Assembly: GCF_030936135.1 (NCBI RefSeq)
Contig: NC_082604.1
Location: 8,563,001 to 8,627,000 of the forward strand
Direction of reading: 5' to 3'
Length of the DNA stretch: 64,000 nt
From: Gavia stellata
Lineage: Eukaryota; Chordata; Aves; Gaviiformes; Gaviidae
The notes beneath the pieces are model-generated. The model worked only from the letters and a program-made list of their open reading frames with translations, ran no database searches and was not told where the DNA came from. A program made the position numbers and the translations under genes. How positions within the stretch are numbered: the stretch's first letter is position 1; every line of letters begins with the position of its first letter. Of the stretch, positions 1-13,563 are shown one piece after another.

Positions 1-3000
1 ATGTTCTTTTTTAAGCTTTTACTAGGTAGTCTGCTGTCAACATTCCCAGGCCACTTTTAAACCATAAAAGGCCTGCAAATCACACTGTTTCTTGGCAGTA
101 ATACTACACCTACACAGTAAGGTCCCATTTCTGAAAGTTTTATAAATCTTCTGGAGATGTATTACAATCTATATAAACAGCAGTGCCATAGGACAGTATG
201 ACACAATGTGTTACATGGCTTCATCTCATAAGCAACTTACTGACTTACTAGCATCTACTAGGTTTACCAACTACAAAAATTCTCCTTAGTATCAGCCTGT
301 AGCAAAATATCAACAATGAAACTTTAGTAAAGTGTGACAAAAATATGTAAATTCTTCTCTCCCGTACCTATAGCAAGGTTCCTACTAGAGATTTTTCTCT
401 TTCAACTCATACACCCACTTCCAAATGTTTATCAGTCATGTAAAAAAAAAAAGCGCTAATATCTTTACACACTGATGTATTCAAGCTCTATCCAAGCTAT
501 TTAAGCCAATGTATAATATCACACTATGTTGATACCTCAGCTCCACTGAGACCCGGGTCTTGGCTTTGTTGCCTTTTGTTAGAATTCCCAGTCTGAATCA
601 CGCTTGCATACTGAATAGTTACATTAAACAACTTCATCTCTTTCTAGAGTCTTATGCCCTCATCTCTGGAGAGTAGGGACATTTCAGATAGCTCTGCAAA
701 TTGGTTCAGCAGGAAGTAGAGTAGATAGTTCACTTGATTTGTTAGTTCTAAAATTTGCTGTTTAGTGCCAAATACCTACAATGCTTCTTTTTTCTTAAGT
801 AGTGTGGGTCAAGCTTTTTTGATTATGTCAACCTAATTAGCAATCAGAAACTACAAATACAGAATGAACCCTCCATCATAAAAAGCTCAATAAAAAGTTA
901 AAATCCAACCCTAAGAACTTGAACTCACTGATTCATATGTACATGTCTCTACACTCAGTCACCCTAAGTAAGAAATAATACCCATCATGTTTTACACACT
1001 GAAGGAAAAGATGAGAAAGCTCAAACATACTTCTTTCAGTTCTGTGGGACAGGAAAGATGTTATTTATGAATGTGAATTTATGTGGTACTTCTGTTCTGT
1101 AAGTGTTATGACACATTAATGATTTACTGTTGGGTGACCCTACCTGTGCTGCATAAAATTTCGACTGTGAGATGATATTACCATTGTATTTCACCTTCAA
1201 AGTGCTTTCTTAGACAGTCTTGCGCTTTTCATCCTATTATATACCTCATATTCATGTTAGGAGATATTTAATTGCCTGTAAACAAGGAAATAATCAGAGT
1301 AAATTAATCTTTTAGGCATTCATGTAATTTTGCCTCCATTAATTCCATCTTACTGACTTCCTGCTAACCTGGAAAAGTTGAAGTGGGGGTGCGTGAAGGG
1401 GTGGAAATACTGCTTAGAGAACAATGACTGGAATTGCTTTAGCTGGTATGCAATTCCCATAAGACCATACTGCTGTTTCTGCACAGAAATTCTTATGACT
1501 AGAAAAACAGTGGGAAAACCATGTTTCTGTATAAAAAGCTGCTTTTGATAGAAGGGTGATAAAATTTCATCATGAAAAGACATATTTGCGCCTGAACAAA
1601 TTCACCATTTTGCCCAGAGGGAGAAGTTCAGTCATTTACACCACGAATAAGAGTGCTGGCTGGCAGAAAGAGCAAACTGTACACTGGATCAAATTTTCAC
1701 GTACTTGCAAAACTATCAGTTTTCATATTAAGTGAAAATTGGTAGTTTTCTATAGCTCTGTTTTCAATATTCCCCATCACCATCAGTCCAGGGACAAGAA
1801 GTCTCAAGGTCAAGAACAAGCCCCCACTTTCAGAGTCAAAAGTTCAGAATGACCTCTTACAAAAATAGGCTTTTTTTCCACTAGTCCCTCTAGGTCTTCT
1901 GGAGTTACACTGCTTTTTCACAATGAACCACTTTATAACACTTCAAATTAACAGGCTAAATAACAGCTCTGTTAATAAAATCAGATATTGCAGTTGGAAA
2001 TGCTTTTCTTCCCACTAAGACTCCTAAATATTCAAAAACTAAACGAAGAGAAAGCTAAATCAAGAATTAGTTTGACTACACCATTTACCTGACTTAGCTT
2101 GCAGAAAATTAATTTGCACCTAAAATATTCTGCATTAATTGGGGCCTGCTTATAAGGCAACTGACATTCCTCTCAAAAGGTCTGTGTCTGTGGCTTACAC
2201 AAAGAGGTCCTGATCCATGACTAACACTCCTCAATGTTAGGATAATATTCATCATAATCCAAATTCCCTCAACACAATTCAGTAAGAGACTCTAGCTAAC
2301 TCAGTGAGTTTTTAAATCATCTCATATTATGGTCACCTGATCAGTCCTTTCTGTAGAAACTGAACAGAAAAAAAACTACGGAGCTGAACCACCAACATTC
2401 AACTCCAGCAGGTCTCCTCAGTAAGGCTGTCAGGGGTTGCAAAATACCTCAGTGGGTTGAATTTTTTTTTAATTTGATTTGTGCTCATCTGAAAGTGTTA
2501 ACTATCAGATTGACAGTTGTGTTCTTGAACTACAGCAATAACTTAATGGTTTTTGACCAGTGGCAGTTTGGGGCTTTTTGATTTAGGGATAGCAAGTAAT
2601 TATTTCTTTATGGAGGCTGATAAAGATGCAGCTGCACCCTTGCATGCTGCAGCAATTTCGACCTACAAAACCAATCAATAATGCCAAGAAGAGAGTAAAT
2701 GAAGGTTTGCATAAGGTAAAAACACATGTTGCATTCTTGCCATATCCCCCCTGCCCCTACTTGTTTCCTTCTTTTGGGTACCAGCAGCTTTAAGCACTTC
2801 AGCACAATCTTAATATATGCTGACAGAGTGCTCTGGCAGAATAGAGTTGAAATAGGTGCTGGTGTTTTCCCACTGCAATATAGTATATATACAATATATA
2901 TGCAATATAATTGAGTAAGATGCATATAGTATGTAACATTGAATACAGATTTCGGTTCAGAGCCTTATTCATCCCAGGGACTCAAATAAGCAGTTCAAAC

Positions 3001-6000
3001 CCATAGCAACTCCATGTTTTCTCCAGATACTGTCTCTTTGCCTGTATCCTTCTTTTGGAAGGGATTTACAGCACTGTATCTCAGTTATTTCACCTTTAGG
3101 AAGGAACAGGAAGCTTGGCAGATACTGCCACCACATGTTGCCAACTCTCCATTTGAATAATGAGGTGTATTTTCATAGCTAGGGAGAAATAAAGCTCTAA
3201 GTTTCTCGAAGATTTGTCTTTCTTGAGATATTTGGGAAGGGGAGGTGGTTACGGCTTTTGGTCTTCTCCAGTAAGCCGAAACCCTCATACTTTTACATAT
3301 CTTTCAGTGTCTTTTCTTGTCTGTCATCTCTAAAAATCCCATCCCTCCCAAATTAATTCTGCACACCATTTCAGGGAGGATGGAAGGGTAAGGTAAGTGG
3401 CAGCCCTAGTAATTCTCAGGATCTGAGCTTTTTATCAGAATGCTGTCCCACAGAAATATCCCATCATGTCTGATGAACGCTCCAGTGCCCCTGCCCTGCC
3501 ATAAGGAAACAATTTTTTACCCTGAGAAAGGTGGTGATGGGAAGGAAGTATAGTTCTGGCTGAACTGAGCTCTGGGGAACTGCAAGCTCAAACTGGTTCA
3601 CCCCTGTGTGGTTAAGGCATTTCAGCGTGTGTGGTTTTAACAGCTCTAAGCTGCTGTTGCTCAAGAGGTAATATTCCATTTACATCCAAGCTATAAAGTT
3701 TTGGCAATAGTTCCCTCAGTTTATAGCAGTTAGGGACTAGAGCAGATATTCTTCCCTCTAATGGGGAAAGGTCAGTATTTTTTATACGGGTTTTGTGATT
3801 TTATTTTTTTTTTTTAGTATTGCAAAGAAAGCACTTTAAATCTTTGTCTATTGCCTGAATGAATTAGGGAATAATATTGGACCACCCTACAAGCATAGCT
3901 GGATGGTTGTCATTTTTCAGTATTTTCCCTCAACTAGTCTCTTAGGAAAATGTGTGAATGATAATAGATCATTCCTTTTTCAAGTAATTGAAACCATATT
4001 CCCAAGTCTTTAAACATATCCAGCACAAATCCAGCTGGAGCTCCCCAAAGCAACTTGCAAGTCATTCAATCACTGTGAAGGCCAGAAAACATTTGTAGTG
4101 GCAGTGCAAGGTAATATAAACTCTGCAAACTTTTACTGATAGCTACATTTCAGAAGAGACAGAAGGGAAACAAATAGCTTAAAGAATGACAGAATGAAAG
4201 CACCTGAGAAGGATCATGAAAATTTACCAGCTTAGAAACAAATTCTACTTGCCTGCCTTTAGCAGCCAGAGGAGAAAAGCTATTTGTACATCAATAAGAA
4301 TTTTCTGTAGGAAACAGTATTTGTGGACAGTGAAAGGAGTAACAACAGGATATGTGTCTTCAGCTATTTCCAGAGGATGAGGAAGGAAATCCCAATTTCT
4401 TCCCCAGAAGACCTTGCTCCTGGATATGGCTGAAAACAGGGAATGCCTAGGGAAATCCATTGTGAGTTCCCACAGAATTCCTTGCAGAATGTCCCAGCTC
4501 TGGGAAGATATTCACACTTACTGGGGTTTCTTAGTAAAAACAGAGTTGTTACTTTTTTCAGCATTCACTTCCTTTTTCTATCCAAAGGATAAACTAGAGA
4601 ACCTGGGGGAATTTTCTCTCAAGAGGTGTGCTCTCTCTTCAGTATTTGTATCCACAACATTCTCACTGATTCGCATTTTAGCCAAAGTCTACCCTGAGTG
4701 AACAGGCCTATGAGAACTGGTCTTCTCTTTAGGGGAGGCCAACATTTCTATTGGACATTCTTCTGGAGACGTTGAGAAGCTAGAGACAGCACAAAGCCAG
4801 ACGTGGCCCTGAAAAGTATGCATACTATTACCTTCTCAATGGAAAAATCTGGCACAGCTAAATTGGGATAAAAATTCTGCAGAGCTGTACTTGGAGAACT
4901 TTATTGCCTTGGGTGGGAATTGCTGGCAAAGGGGACCACTTTTCCATTATTTTTAAAATATTGTTTACATCTAACCTCAGATCATGAAAACAATAATAAA
5001 AATAAAACCAATCACATTGCCTTCTCATTCCTTTTGGTCTATTTTTACATGTTTCTTCTTGTTATCGCAAGGACACTACTTACTCTTGCTCTAACTCAGA
5101 TTTGTCAAAGTAACTTCCAGATTTTTAGGCTTTCCAGAGAAATTCTTAGCCTGTAACTTGTAAAGGACAGCTTCTCACCAACAAGTTCCCTTGAAACCTT
5201 TGCAACAACCCCACTCATCCCCTATTCAATATTCCCAAATCCTTGCTTAATACAGAAACTTGCCCTCACTACATATACAGATTGCATAAGGCCGAGTTAG
5301 ACATCACCTGGGAAGCGCTGGATTTTCCTTCTGTACCTGTTGCTGCAGCACTCCCTCACTTTACCTTTAGCCAAAGCCTAACCTGAGTGAGCACAGAATG
5401 ATTCCATGGGAGTCTTGCTGGACGTCATGGATGTGGGATGACTGTTTCTAAAGAGGATGTGGCATGTTCATTGTTGCAATCCATTTTAAATTTACAAAAT
5501 CCTTTCCCTGGGAAACTAGAGGAAAACAACTGCATACAACACGAATGCACTAAGTTGAACCAGCCCAGAAGGACATTCCTGGTAACATTTATCCTAAGTC
5601 AAAACAGTAATCAGTAATACTAAGAGAAATGGAAAAGTAGACAGACTGATAGCTAGGTGATTTGTATTTAACTGAGTAGTTTGGAACATACTGTATGAAC
5701 TCATTAAACCACAGTAGTGACCAGGAATCAGTAACTAGATGTAGCAGGAACAAAGTAACAAACAAGGATAAAGTTATTCATATTAGTGTAAGAATTGGCA
5801 AATTTCAGTCACGGTTTAGGTCAACTGAAGTAGATTTACACGAGGAATCTCCTTGACCCCTTGCATGCGCCGTGAGAAAGCAATGTAGTCTTTCCTAACA
5901 TCTTCGCATACAACAGTGTCATTCCTCAGACACTGACAAAAATGTATCACTTGCAGAAAAGCAACATGTGGCATAAAACCAGGAAAAATTCACATCAGCA

Positions 6001-8056
6001 ATGAAATATATGATATTGTTCAGTTAAACTGATAAACTGCTTAAAGATAGATGTACGAAAGGGGATGCTGGAAAGACAAGTTCTTGTGATTGACTGATTC
6101 TAACGGAGAGGGAGAGAGAGGGAAAAAAAAATAACATAAGCCCTAGTTTATCTTTTCTATAAAACCTCCCAAAACAAGCCACATGCACCCCACGAGCACA
6201 GGGTAGTTAACTCCATCATAAACAGAAAGCCTAATCCCTATTAAACATACAGAAGAGATCATTGCAGGTCACCAGATCATGGCATCCCTTTCACATGCTA
6301 TTCAGGCACTCTGAAGTGCCTTCTTCCTTCCTGCTCTCACTACTATTTAAGACTGTTTTGCATTGATCATTAAAAGATTTCTTACATTCAGGCTAGGTAT
6401 AGTAACAGCAAACAGTTCTTCATTTTGTAGCAGCAGGTCTTGTAACTTAACATTTCACCTATAGTACTTATCCTTCTGGGGGTTTTTTTGTTACATAAAA
6501 CCACCATATCCCTTTTCAGATTCTATCAGGTTGAGCTACAGTTTTATGCTCTGACAGGATACACACACTTCTTTCCCTGATCATTTTTTATAACCTTCTC
6601 TTTTTTTAATAGCTGTGATGAACCAGAGCTGTGCATGTACCTCAAGTTATGTCAGCCCAAGATTTGTACATACAGTGCTGTTTATGCTTCCCTTTATTGT
6701 CTGTAATTTTTATTTTTTATTTTTTAATAGGTGAGTAACTGTGATCATTGTTGAACAAACTGTACCTGGAGTCTTTCTTCTCTCCTTTCCAACTGAGGAA
6801 GTGACGCTCCTGGCCTATGATAAAAATTCTCATTAGTATTTTGTAACTGATTGAATATGCATTTTGCACTGTTATTTAATCTTACTTTGCTGGTCAAAAC
6901 AATCTTTTTTTAAAAAAATCATATTCAAAACTTAGTGTACTGCAAATTGTTTCAAACTGATCATCCACAAATCACACTAATGTAGCCCAAGTCTTTCTGA
7001 CAAAAACATTCACAGACATACTAAATACAATACCAAGATCAGTTCTTGCAAAAGTATTCTTCAGAGGTCATCAAGTACTTGTAGCATTCATCACCAATCC
7101 AACAGTTCCCATTACAAAACACTTTTTCTTTAGCTAAGATCTTACTATGTTGGAATAATCTAGATATTTCCTTTGTGGCGCCACATCACATAGTTCCACA
7201 AAAAAACATATGGATTGGATCTCCTGCATTTGCTTCCTCTCCTGATGATCACAAATAATCATCAGCTTATTTTAACATCATCAATTCTCACTTACTGTCG
7301 AGTTACCTTTATGTCTATAACATACTTTGCAGAAGACTGATGTACTTAGAGCTCTGCTTGCTACAGACACATGAGCCTGTAGTTTCCTCATTTAATTGTT
7401 TTCCCTTTTAAACACTGGTTCTACATCATCTAGTCTCTAATTATATAGTGACAGTACTAAATTAACAGAATCCTTAAAATATTTTCTGCCACTTGCACAT
7501 TGCATACTTGCTTTCATAATTTTGGATGGATGATCAAGTCTCAGAACAGACTGCTCTGAGTTTTGTTTACACTCCAGACAATTTCAACATTTACATCCTC
7601 AGTCCCATCCCAAGTGTCTGCTGCAGGAGCAGGATTAGGAAAAGCTACCAACTTCTAAACAGCCACTGTTAGGGGAGGAAACACTCCTTTGGGTAGAAAT
7701 CTACCCAGAACTAGCAGTAAGTTTCACCATCTGGAGTTTGTCTTTGAAAGCTTCTAGTTAACTTCACACAATTCTATCATTAACAAATATCTCTGCATTA
7801 GTGAAACCAGTCTTAAGAGCATCCCTTGAAATACTCCATCTACACAAACAGAAGCTCCTCCCCTCCAATATATTTTTCAGAGCTCAATATACCATTTTCT
7901 TCGCATCAATTTGCTCGAGAACTAGATTCCTGTCCTGGCATTTCCTGCCTTTGACAGAAGCCGTGCAAAAAGATAATGATGTTCTGAGTCAGCAGAAAGC
8001 ACACTGGCTAGCAACAGCACATAGATGAGAGGACTGTTTGTCTTCAGAAGTACCTT
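1..8056. other. Intergenic or distal 3' region, no gene seen
   Basis: This is AT-rich DNA downstream of SLC25A36. The short ORFs here lack family resemblance, splice context or codon bias. Visible items are a cluster of minus-strand AATAAA hexamers (6693-6722), a purine tract (6105-6130), an AT-rich stretch (2876-2915) and a weak local repeat (4678-4705 and 5367-5395). In human the next gene in this direction is SPSB4; no exon of it is recognised here. Confidence 0.6.
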
Positions 8057-8062
8057 TTTATT
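8057..8062 (-). terminator. SLC25A36: Candidate poly(A) signal AATAAA
   Basis: This is the first full consensus AATAAA on the gene strand after the stop codon, 5.3 kb downstream. GU-rich sequence follows about 40-60 nt later. A cluster of further AATAAA copies lies at 6693-6722. It is an alternative distal end for the transcript; usage cannot be judged from sequence. Confidence 0.3.
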
Positions 8063-9285
8063 TTAGTGTTAAGTGCATTATCAAATTCAAGGGCTTTCTT
8101 TTGTGAAAGAGATCATTGTTAAACCTCACATGCTTTTAGGTTGCATCTATGTCAGACTACACTACTGCATTAATGCCCAGCCATAACTCTGTTAGGACTT
8201 CAAATATACCTTCATTTTAGACACATGGTTTTTGTCCAGGGCAAGCTTAATACAACACCTCCAGCAGAAGGGGTTGTAAGGCAGCATGAATGTCAAAACA
8301 TTCCCAAACACTTAGCCTGAGCTGTGTCCTGCCAATGTGCCTCTTTTGGAGAGTTAAAGTGAAAGATCAATTACAGACAACTACAATTATGCCAGTCAGA
8401 GGCGTAATTTCAGATGTCAGGGATAGGCACACCGGTTGCCTGTACTGATTCCAGAAGACTGATCACCTCTAAGCCTGGCTGACCTGGAAGCTGGAAAGTT
8501 TCAGAAGCAGAGCAAGGTACGTCAATTCACATTAACACCTACTGAAAGAAAAGAAAAAAGTTATCACAGATGTGCTGTTTTAATGCAAGTTTTGAAATAG
8601 CTCTGAATAGCTGAAAGAATCAAATCAGAGACATCAAGCCTGGCTCCATATTAAAGGCTGCAGAGGATTCAGTTCCAGAACACACACCGAGGGAAAAAAA
8701 CACAGCACATAATCACCAAACAAAACCTACATATACATTTGCAGAATGATTTCTGAGGAAATTCTGAGGACAGACTTTAGATCGAACCCTACTGTTAAGA
8801 GAAACGATATTTAATAATGTTTCAGATTCAAGGATTTGATTATAACTGCACATGCAATTCAGTCTGAATATTTTAGGGAATTACTGCCCTTCATTTTTGT
8901 CAGCAGTAGTTTGTGCTAGCTGGCACTTTAAAAATGGACACAAGTTTTCTGATCGCTAGTTGCCAAATCATAGTTGATAGACAGTAACACTTAGTTCTGC
9001 AGAGGCAACAGTATTCAAATCCAACTGCAAGAACACATCCAACTGGTTTAGGTCATTCACGAACCCCTCCAAAAAGAACATATTATAGGTATAATACAGA
9101 TACATTACTTTCAGCTACTATAAAATGGCACAAGATAAAATGATTCACTGGGATCTCCTAATGAATTGCTCATTTTTAATCACAACTGTCCAGGCACTGG
9201 TATATATCAATAATAGAAAAATTAGAAGGTTAAAAATAGTGTACAGTTTAGCACAGACAGCAACATTTGAATAGAAGCACATCAT

Positions 9286-9291
9286 TTTAAT
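9286..9291 (-). terminator. SLC25A36: Candidate poly(A) signal ATTAAA
   Basis: This is the first canonical-class hexamer after the stop codon on the gene strand. About 30 nt further on there is a GU-rich stretch (TGTTGCTGTCTGTGCT on the minus strand), as expected of a downstream element. Other ATTAAA copies follow at 9175-9180, 8810-8815 and 8579-8584. Confidence 0.35.
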
Positions 9292-12200
9292 TCGCTTTGA
9301 AGTTTAAAGCAATCCAAACAAAAAAGTTAACTATATAAATACAGAGTAAATGCACATAGTTTACAGCCAACTACATATATGCAAGAATAATAGCAAACCT
9401 CACATGAGCATTGAACTGTTCTCAAACTGTCATTTGTGAGTGTTTAGCTATGACTCCGAGGGCATAATTATATTCACATATGCAGGGTAGGCAGACTCTT
9501 TTAAATAGAAGAGCTGAAAACTTACATAACTGAGTCTTAACAGACAAAAAGTTGAAAAAAGTAGTACATTTACCTAGGCACACTTCAGTGTTCAGCTTGT
9601 TTCCGAATTTGAACAGTTTAAACAGGAAGCAACATTTATAAAGGCTCTCCAATCTTTTGTCTCTGGAAGAATTCTTTTAAAATGCTACAGTCCAAGGAAT
9701 GTTACAAATGTCATAAGAACAAAAACAGAATAGCAGAAACTGTCATTAGCAAACATCTCAATCAGAAAGGAAATATATGGAGTGCATTATGTAAACAGGG
9801 AACTAGATAGCGGCAATGTCAATATACAAGTGGACAGGTTGATGTTTCAGTTACAATTAAAATAATAAAAAAACTCCATAGATCTCTGGTGTAAACCTAC
9901 TTAAAACAACATAGGCTAAGGCTAGCAGATCAGAAATTCAGACAGAAACAGCTGATCTATCAGTCAGTTTAAAGGCTGGGCTCAGCCCTCTGCAACACAC
10001 CACAACTCACCTATTTTCACATAGCTCTATGGGGACCGAATTGATAATAGAGGGGCTGAGAAATGCGACTGCATTCACCGAAATCTTTTTTTTTAAGGCT
10101 TTCTGAACTTGGGCCACCTTGCCGTGTCCCCCCAATATGCCACAGCCATTCAGTGAGAACCAGTGCACTGTAACACACTGAGCTATCCATGCCCTGGCAG
10201 AGGAGCCCCTTTTCCCTCTGATGAATGCATGCTCCAGTGCCATCTCTTGACTGGTTCAGGAAACTGCAGTCTCACAGTGTTTCCCAAATCTAACTGGTTG
10301 CCATGTCAAAATTAACAGCTTACAACATTTAGGTTTCATCTAGGCAAGGGAAATATGAGGAAACTAATTAATTACTGAGAGTTTTTCAGACATCCAAGAC
10401 CTTTGTCTCTAGCACAGAAAAGTGTGACATAAATACATTACATTCAAATATCAATCAAGATGACCATCTAAGTTACAAGAAAGTTTAAATGCACTCCTTT
10501 CAGTTCTGTACTAAAAGATATTACTGAATGGACCATGTTCTTATTCCCTTTGAGTTTTTATAATAAATATCAAGGAAATGGTATAAATAATTTAAAGATC
10601 TTTGGGAAATATTTCAGAGGTAACTTTGTATGTACTGGTAGTTTAAACAAAAAAAAAAAACCAAAAAACTTTGGGTTTGTGTTTTGTTATGTAAAGCAAG
10701 CCAAAAAGATCACCCCTGAAGTTTAAAACATTGCTTAAACGCCCATTAAAAAGGTGGAATAATAAGCTGATTGTCTATTTTTAGCTGTTGTCTCCCATAT
10801 TCAATTGTCCTTGTTAACATTTTCTACTTATCAACTCCAGGGGGTCTGTTCTCACCCAGACAATGCACACACATTGTACCTAGAGAATTAATAGGAGATG
10901 AACATGTCACCAAGGGAGACCGTATCCAACGGAGGAGAGCAACCCTCATGAAGCCTAGGCTAATCCAAGTGTTAATTGTATTCATGAACTCCCAAGCTGA
11001 ATATTGTCTTTGCCAATTTAAATTTTGGCTATGACTGAATAATCTGGACAGCCTAAAGAGTAATCCACTTGCTACAGAAAAAAATTACAGTAAGTAGCTA
11101 TTCCTGCACTTAGTTGAGTTATCTGAACAATGACATCACAGCAAAACTTAGGTCAGAGTCATGAATACTCCAGACTTTTCCTAGAGAGATCACTAGAAAA
11201 AGCCCACTTTAGAACATACATTTAAGCACTCCCCTCACTTTAAAACAATCAAGTTCACCTGTGGTCACATCACAGACACTATCTGTCTTTAAGAAGGTAA
11301 GATAACATTTTCCAAGGAGAAAGAAGTCAATACAGCTAAGCCTGCACTGCAAGGTCGTTGTACATACTATAAGTGGCTTTTAGAAGGATGAGTAATTAGT
11401 ACAGAGAATTACATTAAATACTCAAATACTTTGACACTGTGTAGAGAACATGACAAGGGTTAAAATAAAGGAAAGCAAATGAGAAAAACCCAGACTGATT
11501 GTTCTGTAAGCTTCGAGCTTTTACATACAGCCTACAGAACTACTGCAGCAGAGATGCTATGGATTTACAGCATAAAATGTTTTATCTTGCACAGCCTACA
11601 CGGAAATCAAACCACATGCTTTGTTTAAAACCAAACTGCATGTTTTGAACACAGTTTGACTACAGATAATGAGTAAGAGGAAGAAAAGTCACAAGCCATA
11701 AGAAGGCCACAAAGTGCATAAGGAGTCATTCATAAAATAAAGCCATTGCACACAATGCACAGTTGAAGTGTACTCAAGTACCACACTGGAAGAGTTGATA
11801 GCACAGTTTTGTCCACACCAGTGTAGCAGCATTTATATGTAGAAAGGTATTGCCCCCAATTTATAATGATCATCTGCCTCATAAGGATCACGGATGCAGA
11901 CTGAGAAGTACTCAAAGTGCAGATAAAAGATATTTGTTTGGTAAGCTGTACAAGTTCTTGTAACATTAAGCTGTTGATTTTGAAACTCCAGCTGTGTGGT
12001 TTTGGAAAACCCTGTAAATTATGACAGAATAAACTAGCTAAGCCCCACTGCTGAATGCAAAGCATTGATTTGCAATTGCTTATAGAACAACAAAAAACAA
12101 TGCCTGAATATTCAGACAATTTGGAGGACAAGCTTATACTGCCAGCTGCAGTTCAGTGCACAGGCTCAAGTTGGTAGAAGTGATACAGCTATTATCAGGG

Positions 12201-13369
12201 GAATGCTTACAAGAAAATCTCAATTACAATTTTCTCCATCGTTCTGCACAGAGCCTGTCTGCACTGAAAAGATCTATCACAACTTTAACTGTTTTCTGCT
12301 TTCTGGGCACCTTAGCCATGGTGATGTGTGTTCTCTCCCTGTACTCCCACATAAATACTGGTAATCCAAGTCAGGATTTGCCAGATATTTTAGGGTAATA
12401 CAACTTATTCTTAGGTAGCATGAAACTATTTGAGTGAATCCTGTCTTTACAAATGGTAGGCTGGGCTAGTTGAGATTTCTCATCACATTAAGAATCCCTA
12501 AAAAGCTATGAAGTAGCATTCAGCAAGTTCTTCCTTAGCTGTGTGAGTAACCTGACAGGTTGGCAAAGAAAACTGATGATATAGGAGAACATTTCATAGG
12601 TCTCTCTTACTTAAGGAAGGAAAGTTCCAGAAAAGAGAATGATGCAGCAGAACTAGAAATCCACATACACCAGTATTAACAGATTGATAACCTGAAGAGT
12701 TCAATCAGATCCTCTCTCACTAACCTACAACACTGCTCAAACTTCAAAAAAAAACCCAACCCCCAAGTATCACTTTTTGTAGTGAAGAAATAACTCTGTA
12801 CTGAGTCCCTGCGCCATATTTTGTCTTGAGGTAGCAACATGGAAAACTTTACACACTGACTACTACCTCTGTCTCCTTATGAATCTTCAGAGCAACTGAA
12901 TGGAAGTTTCAGGTATGGAAAGGCATGAAACTACTGTCTTGCCCATTGTTCCAACAGGTTACTGTGCAGTAAAACAGAACAAAAAGGATGTAGTTGAGAG
13001 CAACCACTAAGAGAAGTGAATAAGGCTGCCCAACAATAAATTTTACGCCCCCTCCCTCACCCATCACGTCTCTGAAGATGACTGAATGGCCTTGTCTAGA
13101 TTAAGAGATGAAAAGAAAGTGACAATTTTGAATTAAGAGATGTATAAAGGCATTCCCTCAGGGGCAGTCCTGTTTGTCACAATGCCAAGAGACCATACAA
13201 ATAAGGCAGCAAAATTATTCATAGTTGCCCACAATCAGCCTTCTGTTTTGTCCGTAGCTGCATGTTCCTGATATAACTTTCCTTTTGCCCACCACATTGG
13301 CATTGACATTCAGTGGTCCACTCCAGTCTTTCAATCTTTAACCTTCTTCTAGGAAGCCTTGTCACGCTG
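9286..13369 (-). other. SLC25A36: Probable SLC25A36 3' UTR (end not fixed)
   Basis: This is the non-coding sequence directly after the stop codon. By eye I find no AATAAA or ATTAAA on the gene strand between 13369 and the ATTAAA at 9291-9286. The last exon may therefore be more than 4 kb long, or a variant signal may end it earlier: TATAAA-type hexamers occur near 11830 and 11862 and GATAAA near 11581. The region is AT-rich with no extended ORF that looks coding. A possible decayed tRNA-derived SINE head lies near 10150-10190. Confidence 0.45.
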
Positions 13370-13563
13370 CTATCCATCAAGCAAGTAGACTACCACTTCA
13401 TAGGTTGACATCATGATAGCTGTGTTTGGAATCTGTCTGATCAGATGTGTAGTTAAACCTCGGTAGAGGGATCCATACCCTTCTTCTCGCACAAGCAAAG
13501 ATAGTGTCTGGAAGAAAGATCTGTATTTTGTTCCCTCTTCTCTTAGTCTTGTTCGTACAACCT
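13370..13563 (-). CDS. SLC25A36: SLC25A36 coding exon 7 (C-terminal)
   Basis: The coding part is 194 nt, residues 250-313, ending in TAG at 13372-13370. The acceptor AG is at 13565-13564, after a pyrimidine-rich TTTTCTTTGTAC stretch. It carries the third signature, [10 protein letters not shown] (250-259), the matrix block [10 protein letters not shown] (276-285) and helix 6, which ends in VVVYLLDG. Human ends in LLNG as I recall, so the C terminus is complete. Confidence 0.97.

Noticed and set aside
11730..12131. 133-codon minus-strand ORF after the SLC25A36 stop codon
   Set aside because: It lies in the probable 3' UTR; the amino-acid composition is random-looking, and no splice acceptor or family motif supports a second gene.
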